Assembly (NCBI RefSeq): GCF_937920985.1
Contig: NZ_CALDXR010000059.1
Span: forward strand, 10,509 to 74,508
Direction: 5' to 3'
Length of the DNA: 64,000 nt
From: an uncultured Phascolarctobacterium sp.
GTDB taxonomy: Bacteria > Bacillota > Negativicutes > Acidaminococcales > Acidaminococcaceae
Below the pieces are notes generated by a model. That model saw only the letters and a list, made by a program, of their open reading frames with translations. It searched no databases and had not been told where the DNA came from. Positions 24,892 to 34,738 of the stretch are shown piece by piece; positions within the stretch are counted from its first letter, which is position 1; each line of letters begins with the position of its first letter. Both the position numbers and the translations under genes were made by a program.

Positions 24892-25983
24892 TTAGGCATT
24901 TTTCTTTTTCATCAGATAAAGACCTGCGCCTAAGCAAAGAATATTAGGCAGCATGCAGGCCAGCAGCGGCGGCATTGCACCACCCTTGCCCAATCCGGTA
25001 GTAAAGGTCATTACCGCGTAATAGATAAATATTACGATAATACTGATGCCAAGGCCAATAGAAGAGCTGGTACGCTGCTTTTGAGTACCTAGGCAGGCAC
25101 CAATCATAGCAAAGAAGAAGCTTGCCAGCGGAATATTGATTCTCATAAAGATTTCGCACCATTGACGTGCTGCCGAGGAATGCTGGGATTCCAGCATACT
25201 GATGTATTCGCGTAATTCGCGGATAGTCATTTCCTCAGGCTCCTTTTGCTCCCAGGAAATCTGCTTAGGCGAGAAGTTCAAAGGAATAATCTGTTCCTTG
25301 AATTTGGCACTGCTTTGTACGCCATCCTTGTCATCCAACGCAAAAACGTTGCCATCTACAATACGCCAGCTGCCGTTTTCCCAGTAGCCTTCCTTAGCAG
25401 TCTGAATGCGGGAAATCTTGCCCTTATTGAACTCTTCAATAGTAATATCGGTCATCTTGCCAAGCTTTTCATCAAATCTGTTAGCATATGTTACACGTTG
25501 GGTATCACCGCTGATAGTTTTGATAATAATATGGTCCTGCGTTGTCGGACGCGTATTATGGCGTATTTCCTCGTTAAGGATCCGTGACGCCGTCGCCTTC
25601 GATGTAGGCACTACCTTTTCTGCCCAAATTACAGAGAACATGCTGACAATAAAACCTACCACCAGCACAGGTGCAACAATACGGTAGTAGCTGATACCAC
25701 CGGCCTTCATTGCCGTAATCTCACTGGAACCGGAAAGCTTGCCAAAGGCCATCAGCGCCGCCAACAGCATAGACATCGGGAAGGTGTAGTTGATGATCTC
25801 CGGCAGATTATACATAAATAAACGTGCTACAGTCTCCAGCGGAGCACCATATTTAGTCATGTATTGCGTAATTTTAAACAGCATCGTGCTGGCAATAAAA
25901 ATACTGGAGAAAGCAGCAATGCCGAAAACGAAGGGGTATAAAAGCTCCTTCAGTACATAACGGTCTAATAATCGTAAGCGCAC
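24892..25983 (-). CDS. LPS export permease LptF/LptG family, 363 aa
   Basis: The N-terminus LLDRYVLKELLYPFVFGI followed by three membrane helices, a periplasmic beta-jellyroll (about 120-265, including NRFDEKLGKMTDITIEEFN) and three more helices match the YjgP/YjgQ family. It forms the permease of the LptB2FG transporter, which pulls LPS from the inner membrane. Only one such gene is in the window; a second may be elsewhere. It follows lptB by 14 nt. Confidence 0.92.
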   Translation of the reverse strand: MRLRLLDRYVLKELLYPFVFGIAAFSSIFIASTMLFKITQYMTKYGAPLETVARLFMYNLPEIINYTFPMSMLLAALMAFGKLSGSSEITAMKAGGISYYRIVAPVLVVGFIVSMFSVIWAEKVVPTSKATASRILNEEIRHNTRPTTQDHIIIKTISGDTQRVTYANRFDEKLGKMTDITIEEFNKGKISRIQTAKEGYWENGSWRIVDGNVFALDDKDGVQSSAKFKEQIIPLNFSPKQISWEQKEPEEMTIRELREYISMLESQHSSAARQWCEIFMRINIPLASFFFAMIGACLGTQKQRTSSSIGLGISIIVIFIYYAVMTFTTGLGKGGAMPPLLACMLPNILCLGAGLYLMKKKNA

Positions 25984-25997
25984 TTTTCTTCCTCCTG

Positions 25998-26717
25998 TTA
26001 CATGCTAAAGTTATCGCCAAGATAATATTTACGCGCAACGGGGTCATTAGCGATTGTTTCGCTGTCACCGTGCAGTAAAATATGACCTTCAGCCAAAATA
26101 TAGGCCTTATCAACAATGCTCAATGTTTCACGAACGTTATGGTCCGTAATCAGCACGCCGATGCCACGCTGTGCCAGATGTGCAATCATGCCCTGAATAT
26201 CCGCTACGGCGATAGGATCGATGCCGGCAAACGGTTCGTCCAGCAGAATGAAGGCCGGGTCGGTAGCCAGCGCACGAGCAATCTCTACGCGGCGACGTTC
26301 ACCGCCGGAAAGCGCCTTGCCTTCACTCTTGCGTACATGATTCAGACGGAACTCATCCAGCAGAGCGTTCATCTTCGCTTCTCGCTCAGATGCATTCAAA
26401 TCAGTTGTTTCCAGAATCGCCATGATGTTATCTTCTACCGTCATTTTGCTGAAAATAGAAGCCTCCTGCGGCAGATAGCCGATACCTGCACGCGCTCTTT
26501 GATACATGGGCATTGAGGAAATATCCTTGCCGTCGAGCATCACGGTACCTGCATCAGGCTTTTCAATACCGACAATCATATAGAAGGTTGTCGTCTTGCC
26601 GGCGCCGTTAGGTCCCAAAAGGCCTACTACACTGCCCTGCTCTACACTGATGCTTACTCCGTCAACAACGTGACGGGTATTATAAATTTTTACCAGATTA
26701 TCTGTTGTTATAACCAA
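25998..26717 (-). CDS. lptB: LPS export ABC ATPase LptB, 239 aa
   Basis: Walker A GPNGAGKTT (34-42), signature LSGGERRRVEIARALA, Walker B FILLDEPFAGIDP and switch ITDHNV are all present. Length and the GIEKPDAGTVMLDGKDIS segment match LptB. It drives LPS extraction and transport across the Lpt bridge. It lies between lptA and lptF/G. Confidence 0.95.
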   Translation of the reverse strand: MVITTDNLVKIYNTRHVVDGVSISVEQGSVVGLLGPNGAGKTTTFYMIVGIEKPDAGTVMLDGKDISSMPMYQRARAGIGYLPQEASIFSKMTVEDNIMAILETTDLNASEREAKMNALLDEFRLNHVRKSEGKALSGGERRRVEIARALATDPAFILLDEPFAGIDPIAVADIQGMIAHLAQRGIGVLITDHNVRETLSIVDKAYILAEGHILLHGDSETIANDPVARKYYLGDNFSM

Positions 26718-26735
26718 AACTTTGCCCTCCGCTTC

Positions 26736-27506
26736 TTAGGCTAAAGCTTTATCATCTGCGCTCTGCTTTTCCTTGCCAGGCAGCGCAGGCTGTTTTTCCG
26801 GAATATAGATAATATCTACATTACCATCAGCAATAGCCACGTTAGTGTTGGTCAGGCGCAGCTTGTCGCCGGCAACGCTGTTGCCATTCTGGGTTGCTTT
26901 GGCATTGCCGATAAGCTCTACGTAACCGCTGTTATCAGTTTTGTAGACAGCGCTGTCAGCAGAAGCTGTCAGGCTACGCGCATCGCTACGGATATCAACA
27001 CCGCCATAAGCATTGGCAACACCCTGTGCCATATTGTAATCAATTCTTGCCGCATTCAACACACTGCCGTCGCTGTCGGTAAGACGCGCCCAGCCGCCGA
27101 TTGTTTCAGCAAATTCGCGTGCCTTGTAGTAATCAACTCTGTCAGAACTCAGGCTTTTGCCTGCTTTGGTAATCATAGCGCCGCCTACGGCAGACAGGTC
27201 ATTTTCATTGTGCACGATAAACTCATTGCACACAATATGTGCGTCATCGCGGTCAGCAATAACGTTGCCGGTAAGCACACCGCTCTTGCTTTTGCTGTTG
27301 AATTTGGCGTAATCGGCAGTAGCTCTGCCGCCATCCTGCATCAATACAACATTTCCTTTTGCCACAGCTTCACCGCTGCCCAGATCGTATTCCAGCTCAT
27401 CAGCCTTAACGCTGAAGTTTCCCGGAGCAGCAAAAGCTGTTGCTGTCATACCTGCAGCCAGCATAGCTGCCGCCAGTGTCAGCAGTAATCTATTTTTATT
27501 AGCCAT
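26736..27506 (-). CDS. lptA: Periplasmic LPS bridge protein LptA, 256 aa
   Basis: I choose ATG 27506 (AAAGGCGGCG upstream) because it opens a good signal peptide, MANKNRLLLTLAAAMLAAGM ending in AFA; the open frame extends 20 codons further without reason. Repeated OstA-like beta segments (SVKADELEYDLGSGEAVAKG, GVLTGNVIADRDDAHI, VYKTDNSGYVELIGNAK) form the beta-jellyroll that stacks into the bridge. It starts just past the lptC stop. The protein is longer than the E. coli version, with more beta repeats. Confidence 0.9.
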   Translation of the reverse strand: MANKNRLLLTLAAAMLAAGMTATAFAAPGNFSVKADELEYDLGSGEAVAKGNVVLMQDGGRATADYAKFNSKSKSGVLTGNVIADRDDAHIVCNEFIVHNENDLSAVGGAMITKAGKSLSSDRVDYYKAREFAETIGGWARLTDSDGSVLNAARIDYNMAQGVANAYGGVDIRSDARSLTASADSAVYKTDNSGYVELIGNAKATQNGNSVAGDKLRLTNTNVAIADGNVDIIYIPEKQPALPGKEKQSADDKALA

Positions 27507-27507
27507 C

Positions 27508-28062
27508 TTATTCGCCGCCTTTCTCAACTTTAGCATTGCCCTTAAGCTTAATATGCTTAAAAGCACTGGTAGTTACAGCACTATCCGCAGTTGCGGTATA
27601 GTCATCCTTATGCATTTTAAAATGTCCTGTTGCCGTAATAAGCTCTTTTTCTTGATTCCAGCTTATTTTATCGGCATAAAGCTCGCCGCCGGTATTCAGT
27701 ACAGCCTTAATATTACCCTCTAGGAAAAAGTCATTGCTCTTCATGCCGGCACTGCCTTTATCGGCAGAAATGTCGATAAAGCTGCCGTCCGCACGATAAA
27801 CTTTGCCTTTGATGCCCTTCAGATAAGCTGTGTTTTTAGCCTTATCGTTAACAACCTCTTCTACTGTAAACTCCCACAGCTTTTTGCCATCCTTTTCCCT
27901 TTTAACCATACTGTTTTTTAAGGAAGCATTAATCTGCGCTGTAACACCATCACCCGGTTTTACAGTTATAGGTTTATCGCCGCTCAGCATCAGCCAGGCA
28001 ATAATTGCACCGGCAATTACAATGCCTGCCAATACTGACAGAATTACTTTCTTATTTTTCAT
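27508..28062 (-). CDS. lptC: LPS export protein LptC, 184 aa
   Basis: A single N-terminal membrane anchor (VILSVLAGIVIAGAIIAWLM) is followed by a periplasmic jellyroll with WEFTVEEVVNDKAKNTAYLK, GKVYRADGSFIDISADKG and the TATGHFKMHKDDYTATADSA ending of LptC proteins. It relays LPS from the permease to LptA. It overlaps the acyltransferase gene by 11 nt and leads into lptA. Confidence 0.92.
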   Translation of the reverse strand: MKNKKVILSVLAGIVIAGAIIAWLMLSGDKPITVKPGDGVTAQINASLKNSMVKREKDGKKLWEFTVEEVVNDKAKNTAYLKGIKGKVYRADGSFIDISADKGSAGMKSNDFFLEGNIKAVLNTGGELYADKISWNQEKELITATGHFKMHKDDYTATADSAVTTSAFKHIKLKGNAKVEKGGE

Positions 28063-28954
28063 CTGGCTGCTTTTCCTCCTCCGGTGGGGTGTATGGTGTA
28101 TTCCAGCGATGCTGGAACCACAACCAGTTATCAGGATATTCCTTGATTATTTTTTCAACTTCCTGAGTCATTTTCAGGGTAACATTATAATCATCCAGCT
28201 TTTGGTCGCCGGTGAATTCATAATGGATAGGGTCGCGTACAATCGCTTTATGGCCATAGCCGTCATGCTTACGTACTATAAAAATCGGCACAATAGGTGC
28301 TTTGAATTTACGGGAAAAATATGCCGGTCCGTTAGGCGTTGATGCCATCTTGCCCAAAAAAGGAACGAAGATGCCGTCATAGCCGCCGTCCTGGTCAGCT
28401 ATCAGGCCCAGCATGCGTCCTTTCTTCATAGCTCGCGCACAGCCAAGGATTTCACTTGTACCACGTGAAAAGATTTCCTGGCCAACGCCCTTGCGCAGCT
28501 CATTCATAAAATCACTATACACACGATTGGGCTGCGGTTTTTCTACTGCACTCAGCGGGAAGCCGTTCAGCGCCAGCGCCGCGCCCAGCCATTCCCAGTT
28601 ATCCATATGACAGGCCAGCATAACAACGCCATGCTTCTCCTTGAGCGCATCCCACAGAACCTCCGGACGGTCAAAGGTTACCAGACCGCGGATATTGTCC
28701 TTGTTCAGCGCCGGCATATACATAATTTCCATAAAGGTTATGCCAAGCTTTACAAACAGCGATTTGATTGTAGCCTCGGCCTGCTCCTGACTATAGCCTA
28801 AACGCTCGCGGATAGTTTCCTCGGCACGCACACGCTGCTTCTTGGCAATTTTATGATAGAGGTGGCCCATACCCTTACCAATAACCACAACTGCCTTATA
28901 GGGCAGCCAGGAAATTACGGTACTCATAGTTTTTAATAAATAATAAAGCCACAT
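28052..28954 (-). CDS. Lipid A late acyltransferase (LpxL/HtrB family), 300 aa
   Basis: The HxxxxE catalytic motif is present in ACHMDNWEWLGAA; later blocks GMLGLIADQDGGYDGIFVPF and GPAYFSRKFKAPIVPIFIVRK fit the family. A membrane-associated N-terminus is seen. It adds a secondary acyl chain to Kdo-lipid A. A second family member lies at 40824-41714, so the two probably act on different positions. One base is shared with kdsC. Confidence 0.92.
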   Translation of the reverse strand: MWLYYLLKTMSTVISWLPYKAVVVIGKGMGHLYHKIAKKQRVRAEETIRERLGYSQEQAEATIKSLFVKLGITFMEIMYMPALNKDNIRGLVTFDRPEVLWDALKEKHGVVMLACHMDNWEWLGAALALNGFPLSAVEKPQPNRVYSDFMNELRKGVGQEIFSRGTSEILGCARAMKKGRMLGLIADQDGGYDGIFVPFLGKMASTPNGPAYFSRKFKAPIVPIFIVRKHDGYGHKAIVRDPIHYEFTGDQKLDDYNVTLKMTQEVEKIIKEYPDNWLWFQHRWNTPYTPPEEEKQPDEK

Positions 28955-29634
28955 TATTGTCTATCTCCTTGTCCGGAATTAATGTAGGAATCAATAACAG
29001 AATCCAACTTTCCCTGTGCATCTAACAGCAGATCAACAGCCTCTCTTACAGCACCTTTACCGCCATCATTAATCAATACAAAGTCACACATATCAATTAC
29101 TGCATCAGCAGCATCGGCCGGAGCAAAGGACAATCCGCAAATATTCATAGGTGCAAGGTCATTGAGGTCATCGCCTACATAAGCAATTTCCTCTAAATCA
29201 AGTCTGTAGGAATCAGCTATTTTTTCTAACGCCGCTGCCTTATCACGCACACCCTCCAGTACGCAGGTAATGCCTAATTCCGTAGCCCTTCTGCGTACAA
29301 TCTCACTTTTACGCCCGGTGATGATGCAAACATCTATGCCGTTGCGCATAGCATAGCTTATGCCCATGCCATCCTTAGCATTAAAGCCCTTGAACAGCTC
29401 ACCGTCATTGCCCATGTAAATTGTGCCATCAGTCAGCACGCCATCTACATCAAGAGCCAGCATACGAATCCCTTGTGCTGCATCAGCAAACTCTTCCATG
29501 AACTCATCGAATTCACAGAAATCATCATCCTCGTCATCTTCATCAAATATAGATTCTATCTCATCATCAAAAGACAACATTTCTTCATGTCTGTTTTGCT
29601 TATTGCCAAAGGGAAATTCTAAGATTTTTTTCAT
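28954..29634 (-). CDS. kdsC: Kdo-8-phosphate phosphatase KdsC with acidic N-terminal extension, 226 aa
   Basis: The HAD core begins near residue 57: MLALDVDGVLTDGTIYMG (nucleophile Asp and acid/base Asp), IITGRKSEIV and YVGDDLNDLAPM complete it. It releases phosphate from Kdo-8-P. The first 55 residues are extra compared with the usual about 180-aa KdsC and are extremely acidic (SFDDEIESIFDEDDEDDDF). The start overlaps the kdsD end. The extension may be a docking or regulatory tail. Confidence 0.93.
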   Translation of the reverse strand: MKKILEFPFGNKQNRHEEMLSFDDEIESIFDEDDEDDDFCEFDEFMEEFADAAQGIRMLALDVDGVLTDGTIYMGNDGELFKGFNAKDGMGISYAMRNGIDVCIITGRKSEIVRRRATELGITCVLEGVRDKAAALEKIADSYRLDLEEIAYVGDDLNDLAPMNICGLSFAPADAADAVIDMCDFVLINDGGKGAVREAVDLLLDAQGKLDSVIDSYINSGQGDRQ

Positions 29635-30608
29635 TACACCACTCCCTGTCTTACCAGGTCGGTCATATGCAGCAGGCCGATAACCTTATTGTCTTTGTCA
29701 ATAACAGGCAATACGGTAATCGGTTTCGGTTTGTTGCTTTCCATAAGATGCAGAGCCTGTGCTGCCAGCTTGTCTTCGGTAATTGTTTTCGGAGATTTCG
29801 TCATCAGCTCGCAAACAGGACGCTGCAGGAAATCAACACCCTTGCTCAGACCGCGGCGGATATCACCATCAGTCAGCACACCCTGCATAACGCCGTCTGC
29901 ATCCACAACGGATACAGCACCGAGGCCTTTATCGGTAATAACGAACAAAGCATCCTGTACCTTGGTATCTGCCAATACTGTCGGATTATCCTCGCCCTTA
30001 TGCATAATGCTGCCTACAGTCAAAAGCAGCTTGCGTCCCAGGCTGCCGCCCGGATGGAAGATAGCAAACTGGCTTGCGGTAAAGTTATGCTTTTTGAGCA
30101 GCGCCAAGGCCAGCGCATCGCCGTAGGCCAGCGCTGCAGTCGTGCTGCTCGTCGGCGCAAGACCAAGCGGACAGGCCTCCTTGCTGACACCTACATTAAG
30201 TACAACGTCGGCATTCTTGCCTAAGGTAGAATCAGGCTTGCCAACCATAGCGATAATCTTGGCACCAATGCGGCGCAAAGACGGCAGGATATTCAAAACC
30301 TCACCGGTTTCACCGCTGTTGGAAAGCGCAATAACAACATCGCTTTCCGTAACCATGCCCAGGTCACCGTGAATACCCTCTGCAGGATGCAGATAAAAGG
30401 ATGGTGTGCCGGTGCTGGCAAAGGTTGCAGCCATTTTACGGCCGATAAGACCGGATTTGCCCATACCGGTAATAACGGTACGGCCCTGACAGTCTAAAAT
30501 CAATTTTACTGCCGCAGCAAAATTTTCATCTACACGCGGCACCAGCTCTAAAATCGCTTCTGCCTCCATGCGCAGAACGTCCTGTGCATGCTTTAGCATT
30601 GCTTCCAT
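29634..30608 (-). CDS. kdsD: D-arabinose-5-phosphate isomerase KdsD, 324 aa
   Basis: A SIS domain (about 40-175; VITGMGKSGLIGRKMAATFA, HPAEGIHGDLGMV, SNSGETGEVL) is followed by two CBS domains (about 205-320, VLTDGDIRRGL). It turns ribulose-5-P into arabinose-5-P for Kdo. This is the KpsF/GutQ/KdsD type; it lies in the kds block, which supports the assignment. Confidence 0.95.
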   Translation of the reverse strand: MEAMLKHAQDVLRMEAEAILELVPRVDENFAAAVKLILDCQGRTVITGMGKSGLIGRKMAATFASTGTPSFYLHPAEGIHGDLGMVTESDVVIALSNSGETGEVLNILPSLRRIGAKIIAMVGKPDSTLGKNADVVLNVGVSKEACPLGLAPTSSTTAALAYGDALALALLKKHNFTASQFAIFHPGGSLGRKLLLTVGSIMHKGEDNPTVLADTKVQDALFVITDKGLGAVSVVDADGVMQGVLTDGDIRRGLSKGVDFLQRPVCELMTKSPKTITEDKLAAQALHLMESNKPKPITVLPVIDKDNKVIGLLHMTDLVRQGVV

Positions 30609-30623
30609 GTTATCACCCTACCT

Positions 30624-31442
30624 TTAGCCACGTACAATCTTGTCGATTGCCAGCACGTCGGTCAATAATTTTTCCAGATTATCCAGCTTAACCATATTCG
30701 GGCCGTCGCTCAATGCCTCTGCCGGATTATCATGCACCTCCAAGAACAGTGCATCAATGCCTACAGCCGCAGCAGCACGTGCCATATGCGGAACATATTG
30801 GCTCTGACCACCGCTGGAGGTACCCTGACCGCCAGGAATCTGTACGCTGTGAGTAGCATCCATAACTACGGGATAACCAAGCTCACGCATAATGGCCAGA
30901 CCACGCATATCGGTTACCAATGTGTTGTAGCCGAAGCTTGCACCGCGCTCGGTCAGCATAATGTTATGATTGCCTGCTTCCTCAACCTTTTTGATAACAT
31001 TCTTCATGTCCCAAGGTGCGAGGAACTGGCCTTTTTTTACATTAACAGTCTTGCCGGTTTTGGCAGCTGCATAAACCAAATCAGTCTGACGGCACAGGAA
31101 AGCCGGGATTTGCAGAATATCTACAACCTCGGCAGCCTTATCAGCCTGCCAGGGCTCGTGGATATCGGTTACTACAGGAACGCCCAGATCCTTTTTAATC
31201 TGTGCCAGAAGCTTTAAGCCCTCTTCAATGCCGGGTCCGCGGAAAGAAGCATAAGAGGAACGGTTAGCCTTATCAAAGGAAGCCTTAAATACATAGGGAA
31301 TGCCCAGCTTGTCGCAGATTGCTTTTGTACGCTGACCAATCATCAGGCTGCGCTCATAGCCTTCGAGCACGCAGGGACCTGCCATCAGCATCAGGGGATG
31401 GCCCTGACCTACTTCATAATTACCAACTTTAACGATTTGCAT
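30624..31442 (-). CDS. kdsA: Kdo-8-phosphate synthase KdsA, 272 aa
   Basis: MAGPCVLEGYERSLMIG, KASFDKANRSSYASFRGPG, TDIHEPWQ, LTERGASFGYNTLVTDMRG and DATHSVQIPGG are signature blocks of 3-deoxy-8-phosphooctulonate synthase. It condenses arabinose-5-P with phosphoenolpyruvate. Length is standard. It sits between kdsB and kdsD. Confidence 0.97.
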   Translation of the reverse strand: MQIVKVGNYEVGQGHPLMLMAGPCVLEGYERSLMIGQRTKAICDKLGIPYVFKASFDKANRSSYASFRGPGIEEGLKLLAQIKKDLGVPVVTDIHEPWQADKAAEVVDILQIPAFLCRQTDLVYAAAKTGKTVNVKKGQFLAPWDMKNVIKKVEEAGNHNIMLTERGASFGYNTLVTDMRGLAIMRELGYPVVMDATHSVQIPGGQGTSSGGQSQYVPHMARAAAAVGIDALFLEVHDNPAEALSDGPNMVKLDNLEKLLTDVLAIDKIVRG

Positions 31443-31456
31443 AAGTATCCTCCAGC

Positions 31457-32191
31457 TTATTTATTCATTTTAGCAAACAGCTCATTGACTGCTGCCAAAT
31501 CCTCGGGGGTATCAACACCGATGCCCTGGAAATCGCTTTCCAGAACTTTAATCTTATAACCATTTTCCAGCGCACGCAGCTGCTCCAGGCTTTCCGCTCT
31601 TTCCAGCGGTGTCGGCTGCAGTGCTGCATATTTCAGCAGGAAGCTGCGGCGGTAAGCATAAATGCCTACATGCTTGTAAACCTTGTAGCCTTCAGGCTTA
31701 TTGCGCGGATACGGCATCAGGCTGCGGGAGAAATACAGTGCATAGCCGTTAAGGTCGGTTACAACCTTTACGGCAGCAGGATTGTTGTAATCCTCCTCGT
31801 CCATAGCAACCTTCAATGTTGCCATCTGCAGCTCGCTGTCACCGGTAAAGCATTCAGCAAGACGGTCAATAACCTCAGGCGGAATCATCGGCTCATCACC
31901 CTGTACGTTAACAATAACATCAACATCAGGATAGTTCAGCGCTACCTCGGCCAAACGGTCAGTGCCGCTCGGATGGTCGGGAGAAGTCATCATTGCTTTG
32001 CCGCCAAAGCTGTCTACAGCCTTTTTGACAAGCTCATTATCAGTAGCTACAACTACCTCGTCCGGCAGCTTAGCCTGACAGGCACGCTCATAAACGTGCT
32101 GAATCATCGGCTTGCCTGCAATCAGGGAAAGCGGTTTGCCCGGAAGACGGGTAGAAGCATAACGTGCGGGAATTACGCATAAAACTTTCAT
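31457..32191 (-). CDS. kdsB: CMP-Kdo synthetase KdsB, 244 aa
   Basis: IPARYASTRLPGKPL at the N-terminus binds CTP, and NVQGDEPMIPPEVIDRLAE is the family core. It activates Kdo as CMP-Kdo for WaaA. The start overlaps the waaA-lpxK stop by 4 nt. Length fits the family. Confidence 0.96.
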   Translation of the reverse strand: MKVLCVIPARYASTRLPGKPLSLIAGKPMIQHVYERACQAKLPDEVVVATDNELVKKAVDSFGGKAMMTSPDHPSGTDRLAEVALNYPDVDVIVNVQGDEPMIPPEVIDRLAECFTGDSELQMATLKVAMDEEDYNNPAAVKVVTDLNGYALYFSRSLMPYPRNKPEGYKVYKHVGIYAYRRSFLLKYAALQPTPLERAESLEQLRALENGYKIKVLESDFQGIGVDTPEDLAAVNELFAKMNK

Positions 32192-34719
32192 TTTTTATCA
32201 AGCTCCTTTTTAATGGCATGATCAATATATTCTTTGAACTTATCCATACCCTCGGTAATACAGATATCCATGTTCAGGATATACAGAGGAATTTCGCGGG
32301 CAGAATAAATAAATTCAGTCGGAATCTTAACAGCATCCTTCGCCGTAGTAACCATCGCTACAGCCTTCAGGCTGCTGGCACGCTCGTTGATGTACTGCAT
32401 TTCCAGCATACCGTAATCGTGATGGTCGGGATAGCGTACAGCCTCCATGATATTCAAACCTATACTTGACAGCGTCTGTTCAAAGGAGGACGGGTTGCCT
32501 ATTGCGGAAAAGACCATAACATCCTTACCGCGCAGCTCTTCCAGATCCTTGATATTTTCGGAAATACCCTTGTACCAGTCGGCAATTTCCACAAAATTTT
32601 TCGGATGGTGAATACTTTCCACTACCGGTGCCTTGTCATTATATTTGGCAATAGTATGACGTAGCTGAATGCGGCTCAGCTTACTGCTCTGGTCGGTTTT
32701 AGTCAGCAGAAACAAATCGCCGCGACTCAGGTTTTCGAGCGGCTCACGCAGAGTACCACGCGGCAGCACACAACCGTTGCCGAACATATTCAGCGTATCT
32801 ACCAGAACTACATCCAAGTCGCGTTCCAGCTGCCAGTGCTGATAGCCATCGTCCATAATGATAACCTCAGCATTCAGCTTTTCAACAGCATAACGGCCGG
32901 TAACAGCACGGTTTTTGCCGATGATTACCGGAATACCCGGCAAAGTCTTGGCCATCAGGTAAGCTTCGTCACCTGCTTCATAGGCAGTCATGAAAATCTT
33001 ATTGCCGTCGGAAACTACGCCCAGCTCCTTGCCCCAATGTGAACGGTAGCCGCGGTTCAGGATAACAACGCGATAGCCCATAGACTTGATAATTGCCGCC
33101 ATCTTCTGGGCGGTAGGAGTTTTACCGGTGCCGCCTACGGTAATATTACCGATAGAGATAACGCAGCAGTTCAGCTTTTCTCTGTGCAGCAGGCCGCAAT
33201 TATACATAGACAGCTTGCAGCAGACACCAAACTCATATAAATAAGACATGCCACGCAGAACTGCCAGCAGCAGCCAGCCGAAGAACGGAGTTTCCGGACC
33301 ATAGGCAACCTGCATAACATATTGGATAATCGCATCACCATGACGCAGGCGTCCGCCGCCTTCATCCGTCAGGTTACGCGTATTAATCGGATAGCTTTTG
33401 TATTCACGGGCAGGCACAGCAGTTAAATCAAGCAGTTCCTTGAGATAACGGATACTGCGCACATCCGCACCGCGGTTCTCTTTGATAACCTGCAAGGAAG
33501 CCGCACCCATCTGCGCACGACGCTCATCATTGCCCAAAATGTCCAGCATTTCCTTCGTCAGCTCATCATTGTTGTTCACCATCTTGCAGGCCTTAACCTT
33601 GCTTAACAGTGCATAGGAATCCTTAAAGTTCTGCATACTCGGGCCAACGAGAATCGGTTTGGCATGAGCAGCAGGCTCCAGTACGTTGTGACCGCCGGTA
33701 TTGCTGAAGGAGCCGCCGACAAAAACAACATCGCCTACAGCATAAATACGTCCAAGCTCACCGATTGTATCAATAATCAGCAAAGGATATTCCTTACGCT
33801 CGCCGCTTTCCTCCAGCATTTTGGAACGGAAGCCTGTTTCATAGCCGTAATGACTTGCCAGCTTGGCAATTTCATCTGCTCTGGCAGTTTTACGCGGTGC
33901 GATAATCAAACGCGCATGAGGATATTTTTCACGGATAGCCTTAAAGGATTCAAGCAGTACCTTTTCTTCACCCGGATGCGTAGAACCGGCAACGATAATA
34001 GGATAATCCTCCTTCAAGCCAAGCTCAAAGCGATATTTTGCCAAATCCTCCGGCGTAACCTCGGCGTAGGTCTGGTCAAACTTGGTATTGCCGGTAACAA
34101 AGATTTTGCTGCGATCAGCACCAAGATGCGCAATATAGTCGGCATCAATGCTGGACTGCATGCAGAAGCGGGTTACGGTATTGAGCATATCATCCCAGAT
34201 ACCATAAAGATATTTGTAGTTTTTAACGGATTTTTCGGAAATACGGCCATTTACCATCATTACAGGGATATGGCGTTCGCGGATAGCACGCAGGAAGTTA
34301 GGCCACAGCTCGGTTTCTACCGGCATGAAGACACCAGGATGAATACGCTTAACCAAAGATTCTGCGACAAACGGTAAATCCAGCGGGAAGTAGATGATGG
34401 CATCTGCTTCGGGAATAATCTGCTTGGCCATGTTGTAGCCGCCTACAGTAAAGGCAGATACCAATACCGGACGATCGGGCATTTCCTTGCGGATTTGTTT
34501 AACCAGCGGACTGGTGGCAACAATTTCACCTACGGACGCACCATGAATCCAAACACAGTCCTTGCCGATAACCTTAGCGATTTCCTTTTCATCTACACAG
34601 CCCAGACTCTGCTTAAAGCGCAAAGCAAAGCCTTTTTCTGTAAACAGGCGGTAAGTGTAATAGGGGACAATAAAAATTACCAGCACTATTAAAATAAGAA
34701 TATTGTAGAGTATATACAT
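32188..34719 (-). CDS. waaA-lpxK: Fused Kdo transferase and lipid A 4'-kinase, 843 aa
   Basis: Residues 1-430 are WaaA: N-terminal anchor helix, WIHGASVGEIVATSPLV, PVETELWPNF and GGSFSNTGGHNVLEPAAHAK. Residues 480-843 are LpxK: ISIGNITVGGTGKTPTAQK with the P-loop, IIMDDGYQHWQLERDLDVVL and LTKTDQ. One polypeptide thus phosphorylates the 4' position of the disaccharide and transfers Kdo to it. This fusion is known in Negativicutes. GAGG seven bases upstream supports the ATG. It ends by overlapping kdsB. Confidence 0.96.
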   Translation of the reverse strand: MYILYNILILIVLVIFIVPYYTYRLFTEKGFALRFKQSLGCVDEKEIAKVIGKDCVWIHGASVGEIVATSPLVKQIRKEMPDRPVLVSAFTVGGYNMAKQIIPEADAIIYFPLDLPFVAESLVKRIHPGVFMPVETELWPNFLRAIRERHIPVMMVNGRISEKSVKNYKYLYGIWDDMLNTVTRFCMQSSIDADYIAHLGADRSKIFVTGNTKFDQTYAEVTPEDLAKYRFELGLKEDYPIIVAGSTHPGEEKVLLESFKAIREKYPHARLIIAPRKTARADEIAKLASHYGYETGFRSKMLEESGERKEYPLLIIDTIGELGRIYAVGDVVFVGGSFSNTGGHNVLEPAAHAKPILVGPSMQNFKDSYALLSKVKACKMVNNNDELTKEMLDILGNDERRAQMGAASLQVIKENRGADVRSIRYLKELLDLTAVPAREYKSYPINTRNLTDEGGGRLRHGDAIIQYVMQVAYGPETPFFGWLLLAVLRGMSYLYEFGVCCKLSMYNCGLLHREKLNCCVISIGNITVGGTGKTPTAQKMAAIIKSMGYRVVILNRGYRSHWGKELGVVSDGNKIFMTAYEAGDEAYLMAKTLPGIPVIIGKNRAVTGRYAVEKLNAEVIIMDDGYQHWQLERDLDVVLVDTLNMFGNGCVLPRGTLREPLENLSRGDLFLLTKTDQSSKLSRIQLRHTIAKYNDKAPVVESIHHPKNFVEIADWYKGISENIKDLEELRGKDVMVFSAIGNPSSFEQTLSSIGLNIMEAVRYPDHHDYGMLEMQYINERASSLKAVAMVTTAKDAVKIPTEFIYSAREIPLYILNMDICITEGMDKFKEYIDHAIKKELDKK

Positions 34720-34738
34720 TTACTAACCTCTTTTCGCC

